Virus record (IMG/VR): IMGVR_UViG_3300030118_002834
Coordinates: 1 to 25,679 of that record
Direction: 5' to 3' (one strand)
Source of the DNA: a virus
Length of the DNA stretch: 25,679 nt
Made by a program: the position numbers and the translations under genes. This document shows positions 21,420 through 25,679 of the stretch, one piece after another. Each line of letters begins with the position of its first letter. Positions within the stretch are counted from its first letter, which is position 1. The notes below the pieces were generated by a model. It was given only the letters and a program-made list of their open reading frames with translations. It was not told the origin of the DNA and searched no databases.

Positions 21420-22076
21420 TTATCTAACACCCATATATTTATGAGTTTGAATACTTATTCTCCATTGATTATCCATTGCTGTTTGTACACATAAATTAGT
21501 ATTTTCTTCTTTTTGACTTACTGGTTGTAGCCATACTAACTTGTCGTACTTAACATTTTTAACCAATTTTTCTAGATTTTTAACGTCTTTTAAGCAATTT
21601 ATTGGCATTTTAAGCTCATTTGCACGATTTAGTGCTGTATTAAGTATTTTTAAACCTCCACCCATGTTTATCTTTGGACTTACCGTTACAAATGTTTTTT
21701 CATATACTTTAATTTCATGAGTACCACTAGTTTCAAGTTGAACTGTACCAACATCCGATAATAGTTTAGTTAATTTAAAAATATCTTGAGAGCAAGGCTC
21801 ACCGCCAGTTAGGACAAAATGTCTTGGTCTTAATTTAGTTACAATATCAACAATTTTAAATTCGTTAACACTAGCCCACTTTGGGCTGTCTTTAATTTTT
21901 TTTAGCATTTCATTTATTGTTATTTCGTGTTTATCTAAACCTTTTGACCATGTATGTTTAGTATCGCACCAGTGACAACCCACTGGACAACCTTGCAATC
22001 TAATAAAAGTTGCTGGTGTACCTGTCCAAAATGCTTCCCCTTGAACAGTATCAAATATTTCGTTAATTCTTAGCAT
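21420..22076 (-). CDS. queE: 7-carboxy-7-deazaguanine synthase (QueE)
   Basis: QueE is a radical SAM enzyme that turns 6-carboxy-5,6,7,8-tetrahydropterin into 7-carboxy-7-deazaguanine. The 218 residues fit the family size. The N-terminus 'FDTVQGEAFWTGTPATFIRL' is the family signature, the Fe-S cluster motif is Cys30-x3-Cys34-x2-Cys37, and 'LTGGEP' at 89-94 is the SAM-binding GGE motif. 'HKYMGVR' closes the protein in the usual way. All key residues seem present. It overlaps the phosphoribosyltransferase gene by 14 bases and is the last modification gene before the terminase. It works with FolE and QueD, encoded upstream. Confidence 0.95.
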   Translation of the reverse strand: MLRINEIFDTVQGEAFWTGTPATFIRLQGCPVGCHWCDTKHTWSKGLDKHEITINEMLKKIKDSPKWASVNEFKIVDIVTKLRPRHFVLTGGEPCSQDIFKLTKLLSDVGTVQLETSGTHEIKVYEKTFVTVSPKINMGGGLKILNTALNRANELKMPINCLKDVKNLEKLVKNVKYDKLVWLQPVSQKEENTNLCVQTAMDNQWRISIQTHKYMGVR

Positions 22077-22446
22077 AGTAATTTAATTTATCATTTTCAG
22101 CGTTACTAACATTTTCCCAAGCAAAAATAATCCAATCATTACTGCCTGTATATTTATAAGAATCAAACCATGTTGGTTTCTCTTTTGATATTAAAACAAA
22201 ATATGTACAATTTACATAATCCTTATATTTTTTCAGTGTTTTACCCGAATCATATATATCGTCAACAATTAAACAATTATCTTGAGGTAAATCAAGCAAA
22301 GGAATATTTAAATAATGACTTAATTTAACAGCTAAACACAAACCACCTCTAGGAATACCATAAATACCAATAAATTTTTGATTTTTATATTTTTTATAGG
22401 CATATTCAATACCTTTATCAAAATCAAACCAACTAAATTTAATCAT
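22063..22446 (-). CDS. Type I phosphoribosyltransferase
   Basis: The 127 residues carry the two hallmarks of a type I phosphoribosyltransferase: 'GIPRGGLCLA' (about 30-39) and the PRPP-binding loop 'CLIVDDIYDSGKTL' (58-71) with Asp62-Asp63. The enzymes transfer a ribose-5-phosphate to a base or, in a minority, act as regulators. The pattern 'PRGG' and the short size suggest a relative of xanthine/guanine phosphoribosyltransferases, but the hood region that sets substrate choice is short and I cannot name the substrate. It lies between QueD and QueE, overlapping QueD by 4 bases and QueE by 14, so it is part of the modification operon. A salvage role for guanine released by base exchange is a possible link. 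Confidence 0.85.
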   Translation of the reverse strand: MIKFSWFDFDKGIEYAYKKYKNQKFIGIYGIPRGGLCLAVKLSHYLNIPLLDLPQDNCLIVDDIYDSGKTLKKYKDYVNCTYFVLISKEKPTWFDSYKYTGSNDWIIFAWENVSNAENDKLNYYAKN

Positions 22447-22895
22447 GGTAAATAAATAGCAGAATTTGTATCATGCTCTTTAACTTCTATTTGTGTAACT
22501 TTACAACGACCATTAAATTCACTTTTACTTAACCAAGTATTAGCTAATTCATAAACTTTATAAGCAAACATTTCACAACCAACTCCATCCTCTAAAATTA
22601 CTAATTGTAGTAAACCTAATTTTTCACCCTCTTTAAACCATTTTATATGAGGGTCGTTTTTATCAATTAATGTTTTATGGTCAAATGTATCTCTAAAAGT
22701 TTGCTCTAATTTTTTCATACCACCAAAATCAACAACCCAATTACGTTCATCTAAATTTTCCGCTTCAAATACTATTTTTATTTCTAAAGAGTAACCATGT
22801 AAAAATCGACAATGTGATTTTGCTTTGTATTGTCTAAAGCAGCAGCTAAAACCTTTTGTTGCTTTATATGTTTTTGTAGATTTAAATTTACCCAT
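22443..22895 (-). CDS. queD: 6-carboxytetrahydropterin synthase (QueD-like)
   Basis: QueD converts dihydroneopterin triphosphate to 6-carboxytetrahydropterin, the substrate of QueE. The 150 residues have the fold pattern of the family: 'HCRFLHGYSLEIKIVFEA' with Cys29 at the place of the catalytic Cys, 'WVVDFGGMKKLEQ', 'FDHKTLI' with Asp72-His73, and a late 'QIEVKEHDTNSAIYL' with the catalytic Glu region. Two of the usual zinc ligands differ: the first 'AAH' is Cys18-Cys19-Phe20 and the 'HGH' is His33-Gly-Tyr35. This variant also occurs, as I recall, in other phage and bacterial QueD-like proteins. It overlaps FolE by one base and the next gene by 4. Confidence 0.88.
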   Translation of the reverse strand: MGKFKSTKTYKATKGFSCCFRQYKAKSHCRFLHGYSLEIKIVFEAENLDERNWVVDFGGMKKLEQTFRDTFDHKTLIDKNDPHIKWFKEGEKLGLLQLVILEDGVGCEMFAYKVYELANTWLSKSEFNGRCKVTQIEVKEHDTNSAIYLP

Positions 22896-23572
22896 TATTG
22901 ATAACCCTGACCCTTAAATATATCCATTAATTCGCTTCTTGCTTCGGGTGTTGTTCTGAAAATACCCCTCATGACACTTGTAACCATTTCAGTTTCATTA
23001 TCTTTAACACCACGCCATGTCATACATTGATGTTTAGCTTTAATTATTACTGCTAAACCTTTTGGTTTTATTAGTTTTTCTATAGTGTCTGCTAATTGTA
23101 TTGCTGCTTCTTCTTGAATTTGTGGTCGAGACATAACCCAATCGGTAATTCTATTAAATTTACTTAAACCAATAACACGATCACTAGGTATTACACCAAT
23201 CCAACATTTACCAATGATTGGCACTAAATGATGAGAACAAGCAGACCTAACACTAATAGCACCGACTGTATAAATTTCATCAAGTTTTTTTGCATTTGGA
23301 AAATCAGTAACTTTTGGCATTTTTGTGTATCTACCTTTAAATACTTCTGTTAAATACATTTTTGCAACTCTATTTGCGGTGTCTTTTGTGTTGTGATCAT
23401 TTTTTGTGTCAATAATTAAAGTTTCTAAAAGTTCTTGTAATTTACCGCTTACTTCTTTTTGTAAAAGATCAAGTTCATTTTCTTGTATAAAATCAGCAAT
23501 ATTATCATTAGCAAAATAACTAGCTTTTGCTAACTCAAGTCTTTGTTTAATAGTTTTGTGAATTGGTGTCAT
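22895..23572 (-). CDS. folE: GTP cyclohydrolase I (FolE)
   Basis: FolE opens GTP to 7,8-dihydroneopterin triphosphate, the first step to both folate and 7-deazaguanine. The 225 residues are the normal size. The zinc site is present: Cys112 and His115 in 'SACSHHLVPI', and Cys183 in 'HQCMTWRGV'. The conserved 'IGLSKFNRITDWVMSRPQIQ' (134-153) and 'TIEKLIKPKGLAVIIKA' complete the family pattern. In this context it supplies QueD rather than folate. The ATG overlaps the methyltransferase stop by 4 bases and its stop overlaps the QueD start by one, showing tight coupling. Confidence 0.96.
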   Translation of the reverse strand: MTPIHKTIKQRLELAKASYFANDNIADFIQENELDLLQKEVSGKLQELLETLIIDTKNDHNTKDTANRVAKMYLTEVFKGRYTKMPKVTDFPNAKKLDEIYTVGAISVRSACSHHLVPIIGKCWIGVIPSDRVIGLSKFNRITDWVMSRPQIQEEAAIQLADTIEKLIKPKGLAVIIKAKHQCMTWRGVKDNETEMVTSVMRGIFRTTPEARSELMDIFKGQGYQ

Positions 23573-24147
23573 AATTTTTGTAATTCGATTGATAATAAAG
23601 TTTCTTCATGTGTTTTAGGATTAGGGTGTTTTAAACGGTTTAAATAAAATTCTTTTTCAACTACATAACTTAATTTTTTTATTTGTTTTATTTTCCAGTA
23701 GGTAAATAAATTACATAGATTTTTTTCGGTTCTAAAAAATTTTGTTTCATTAATGCTGTTATATTTTTTATCAGCTAAATTTTTATTAACAAACTGGATT
23801 ACTAATATTCTTTTTACATTACTACAAAATAGATGAGTAAATAAATTAGTAACCTCTTTGTCCTTTAAATAATGAAGTAAATATCTCATTACCACTAAAT
23901 CACAATCAGGTTTATAAGTTTTTATATCTTCAACAATGTCAGGTTTTTTTGTAGGGTCTATATCAATACTTAAACTATTAGGAATATATTTTTTTAATAA
24001 CCCATTAGCACCACCATAATCTAAAACTTTACCTTCAGTATTTACACCGTTTAACATTGCTGGCATAGCATCATCATATAGTAGTTTTGATGTTGTATCT
24101 TCCCAAGTTCCAAAGTCTGTTCCTTGATCTATATTAAAAGTTTTCAT
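23569..24147 (-). CDS. Class I SAM-dependent methyltransferase, substrate unknown
   Basis: The 192 residues have a Rossmann-type SAM site: motif I 'KVLDYGGANGLLKKYI' (about 40-55), an acidic end of strand two 'SIDIDPTKKPDIVEDI', and 'CDLVVMRYLLHYLKDKEV' in the place of motif IV. These mark a small-molecule or protein methyltransferase of the Methyltransf_11/25 type; no DNA-methylase DPPY/NPPY motif is seen. The C-terminal half is lysine- and asparagine-rich. It overlaps DpdA by 4 bases and FolE by 4, so it belongs to the modification operon. It might modify the deazaguanine base or an unrelated target. Confidence 0.8.
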   Translation of the reverse strand: MKTFNIDQGTDFGTWEDTTSKLLYDDAMPAMLNGVNTEGKVLDYGGANGLLKKYIPNSLSIDIDPTKKPDIVEDIKTYKPDCDLVVMRYLLHYLKDKEVTNLFTHLFCSNVKRILVIQFVNKNLADKKYNSINETKFFRTEKNLCNLFTYWKIKQIKKLSYVVEKEFYLNRLKHPNPKTHEETLLSIELQKL

Positions 24148-24983
24148 TTTTTCACTCCTATTTGATATAAATGATTAAAACCTTGTGCTAATAAATCAAA
24201 AGCTAAATTTGTTGCTAATGCAAGAAATAGTTTTGTTTTTGTATGTCTTTCAATATCTACACTCATGTGAACACCACTTCTAGCACATAAATTTCTTGAG
24301 TAACTTTTACCTCCATGCCAAGATTCTTTTTTTGCCATTTTATAAGGGTCTATTCCTAGTCTTTTTATAGTGTTAATTATTTGTTCGTTTGGTTTGTTTT
24401 TAAATTCTTTTTTTTGTATAGTAGCAAATTTGCCTTTGCCTAAATAAAGCCTTAATGCACCATATCTTGCACCAGACTCCCATGAACTACTGTCACACAT
24501 ATAAGGTTTATATGCTTTTATATATTCGATATTTGTAAAACCTAGTAAATGAACTTTTCTACCTTTTGCAGCACTCATAATTCCATTAACATAACCTTTT
24601 CTTTTTTTACCCATAAAAGCATTAATACCACCAAATCCAACGACGTCACTTTTAGTGTAAAAATAATCTATTGCTGCTTTATCCTCTCCCGGAGTATAAA
24701 TTGGAACAGGTTTAAACCCACGTTCTAACATTATCTCAAAATTTTTTGCTGTTTTATCTGCGTCCCCTATAACGTCTAATGAAAAATACCTCCAAGGTTT
24801 TGGATTACAAGTTTCTACAAATTTACAATAATCATCTAATTCAATTTTTTTTCCTGTTTGCCATGCTGTAAATGCACCACAATCTAAAAGAAACCTCATT
24901 CTATCTTGTGGAAAGTTTTTCATTTTATCCATAAGATCTGGTGTACAATACGGATAAGCAACTAGAACATTTAATTTATCCAT
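24144..24983 (-). CDS. dpdA: DpdA-like deazaguanine DNA transglycosylase
   Basis: This 279-residue protein has the TIM-barrel pattern of the tRNA-guanine transglycosylase (TGT) superfamily in its short phage DpdA form. Signs are 'RFLLDCGAFTAWQTGKKI' with Asp34, 'WRYFSLDVIGDADKT' with Asp70, 'PVPIYTPGED', 'VVGFGGI' (114-120), 'VHLLGFTN' with His145, and 'CDSSSWESGARYG' with Asp164. DpdA exchanges guanine in DNA for a 7-deazaguanine base. The typical zinc site of tRNA-modifying TGT enzymes is not visible. The linked FolE, QueD and QueE genes support a DNA-modification role. The start overlaps the ParB-like stop by one base. Which base it inserts cannot be told from the sequence. Confidence 0.85.
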   Translation of the reverse strand: MDKLNVLVAYPYCTPDLMDKMKNFPQDRMRFLLDCGAFTAWQTGKKIELDDYCKFVETCNPKPWRYFSLDVIGDADKTAKNFEIMLERGFKPVPIYTPGEDKAAIDYFYTKSDVVGFGGINAFMGKKRKGYVNGIMSAAKGRKVHLLGFTNIEYIKAYKPYMCDSSSWESGARYGALRLYLGKGKFATIQKKEFKNKPNEQIINTIKRLGIDPYKMAKKESWHGGKSYSRNLCARSGVHMSVDIERHTKTKLFLALATNLAFDLLAQGFNHLYQIGVKK

Positions 24984-25573
24984 TATTTAATTTCGATAAC
25001 TATATTGTTGCTACTACAATATTCGTTAAGATTTTTGATTACCTTGTCTTTATTTTCTTCATCTAACAAGACAGTAAATTTTGCTTGAATTGCATCTAAA
25101 TGTTCATCATCATTTTTTATTACTTCTTCTATATCAGTTGCCCACCCATCTTCTTGCAAAGATTTTAATTCTTCATCGCTCCAACCTAAAATATTTAAAT
25201 CAAAATCTTGAAGGTTTAACTTAATTATTTCTTCTGCTAATAAGTCCTCGTTCCAAGTAGCATTTTCAGCTAATTTATTATCTACAAGTATATATGCCTT
25301 TTTTTGATTTTCGCTTAAATGGTCTAAAACAACTACAGGAACAACCTCTAAAGCTAATTCTTTTGCTGCGGACAATCGACCATGACCAGCAACAATGCCG
25401 TCGTTACTATCAACCAAAATTGGATTAAGAAAACCAAACTCAACAATGCTTGCTGCTATTTGTGCTACTTGTTGCTCGCTATGTTCTCTAGCATTTTTTT
25501 CATAAGGTTTAAGTCTATCCAAATTCCATAACTCAATTTTTTGAGCCATAGTTACGCTATATTTATTATTCAT
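24983..25573 (-). CDS. ParB/sulfiredoxin-fold DNA-associated protein
   Basis: The protein has a ParB N-terminal-like (ParB/Srx) domain of about 110 residues: 'LDRLKPYEKNAREHSEQQVA', 'IVEFGFLNPILVDSNDGIVA', 'GHGRLSAAKEL' and 'DNKLAENATWNEDLL'. The GHGR box is the nucleotide-binding/catalytic signature. The C-terminal ~70 residues are acidic and helical, without the helix-turn-helix of chromosome-partition ParB. Free-standing ParB-like proteins of this kind are common in phages, often beside DNA-modifying enzymes. I chose the ATG at 25571-25573 (196 residues), with a weak GGA 8 bases upstream. An ATG at 25585, one at 25552 or a TTG at 25627 are alternatives. It overlaps DpdA by one base. Confidence 0.82.
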   Translation of the reverse strand: MNNKYSVTMAQKIELWNLDRLKPYEKNAREHSEQQVAQIAASIVEFGFLNPILVDSNDGIVAGHGRLSAAKELALEVVPVVVLDHLSENQKKAYILVDNKLAENATWNEDLLAEEIIKLNLQDFDLNILGWSDEELKSLQEDGWATDIEEVIKNDDEHLDAIQAKFTVLLDEENKDKVIKNLNEYCSSNNIVIEIK

Positions 25574-25679
25574 TTTGGTTTCCATGACCTGATAATAGTG
25601 CGTTACATAAAAAAATGCTAGTCCCAATTAACCATATTTGGTGTCTAACACTAAAAAAAGAACGAGGTTGGCAAACACC
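25574..25679. other. Upstream edge of the operon, no clear gene
   Basis: No complete gene fits this 106-base stretch. On the minus strand one frame stays open from the window edge to the TAA at 25565-25567, which overlaps the ParB-like ATG, and another is open from the edge to a TAA near 25627; either could be the end of a gene beyond the window, but neither shows a recognisable domain. An imperfect inverted repeat (GTGT at 25642-25645 and ACAC at 25649-25652) is present. I see no convincing promoter boxes. Confidence 0.35.

Noticed and set aside
24144-24983. Host-like tRNA-guanine transglycosylase
   Set aside because: The protein is much shorter than bacterial Tgt, I do not see the Cys-rich zinc site, and the gene lies among phage modification and packaging genes, so DpdA is preferred.
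24983-25627. TTG start at 25627 for the ParB-like protein
   Set aside because: It adds an N-terminus (MGLAFFYVTHYYQ) that does not resemble the family, which normally starts a few residues before the first conserved strand.
25640-25679. Possible tRNA or hairpin at the window edge (GGTGT with ACACC)
   Set aside because: The arms do not fold into a cloverleaf, there is no T-arm consensus, and the sequence ends at the window edge.
1-25679. CRISPR array, insertion sequence, integrase or attachment site
   Set aside because: No regularly spaced repeats, transposase or recombinase motifs, or terminal repeats were seen on reading both strands.

Overview
The window is a stretch of an AT-rich genome of a tailed, double-stranded DNA phage (or prophage). 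Its long non-contractile tail module marks a siphovirus with the gene order of lambda. Almost everything lies on the minus strand, so transcription runs from high to low coordinates. The base composition and the long asparagine/lysine-rich tail proteins suggest an AT-rich, perhaps marine, bacterial host. That is an inference; nothing here names the host. No integrase, lysis gene, tRNA or CRISPR array was seen.

Layout, in the direction of transcription. (1) 25.6-21.4 kb: an overlapping cassette of a ParB-like protein, a DpdA-like transglycosylase, a SAM methyltransferase, FolE, QueD, a phosphoribosyltransferase and QueE. This is a 7-deazaguanine DNA modification pathway. (2) 21.4-17.0 kb: small terminase, large terminase, a gpW-like head-joining protein and a lambda-type portal. 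(3) 17.0-16.0 kb: a single plus-strand gene (DUF2786-like) and a divergent promoter region. (4) 16.0-12.6 kb: a 902-residue fusion of tudor-like module, prohead protease and HK97-type major capsid, then two small head proteins, closed by a strong terminator. (5) 12.6-10.7 kb: head-tail joining protein, tail terminator, a 47-residue gene and the major tail tube protein, closed by a second terminator. (6) 10.7-0 kb: tail assembly chaperone with a -1 frameshift (G/GT), tape measure, then M, L, K, I and J homologues, and the start of a tail or fibre protein that leaves the window.

How the parts fit. FolE, QueD and QueE convert GTP to 7-carboxy-7-deazaguanine, and DpdA would exchange guanine in phage DNA for that base or a derivative. 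Such modification is known to protect phage DNA from host restriction. The cassette feeds directly into the terminase genes, so modification and packaging may be expressed together. The head and tail genes build a lambda-like virion. The two intrinsic terminators follow the capsid block and the tail tube gene, the highest-copy products, which would step expression down for the low-copy proteins that follow.

The most interesting points are: the modification cassette, with its adjacent ParB-like, phosphoribosyltransferase and methyltransferase genes and no visible QueC; the protease-capsid fusion; an A AAA AAC slippery site in the tail chaperone; a terminator whose 3' arm supplies the next gene's ribosome binding site; and two back-to-back promoters around the lone plus-strand gene.
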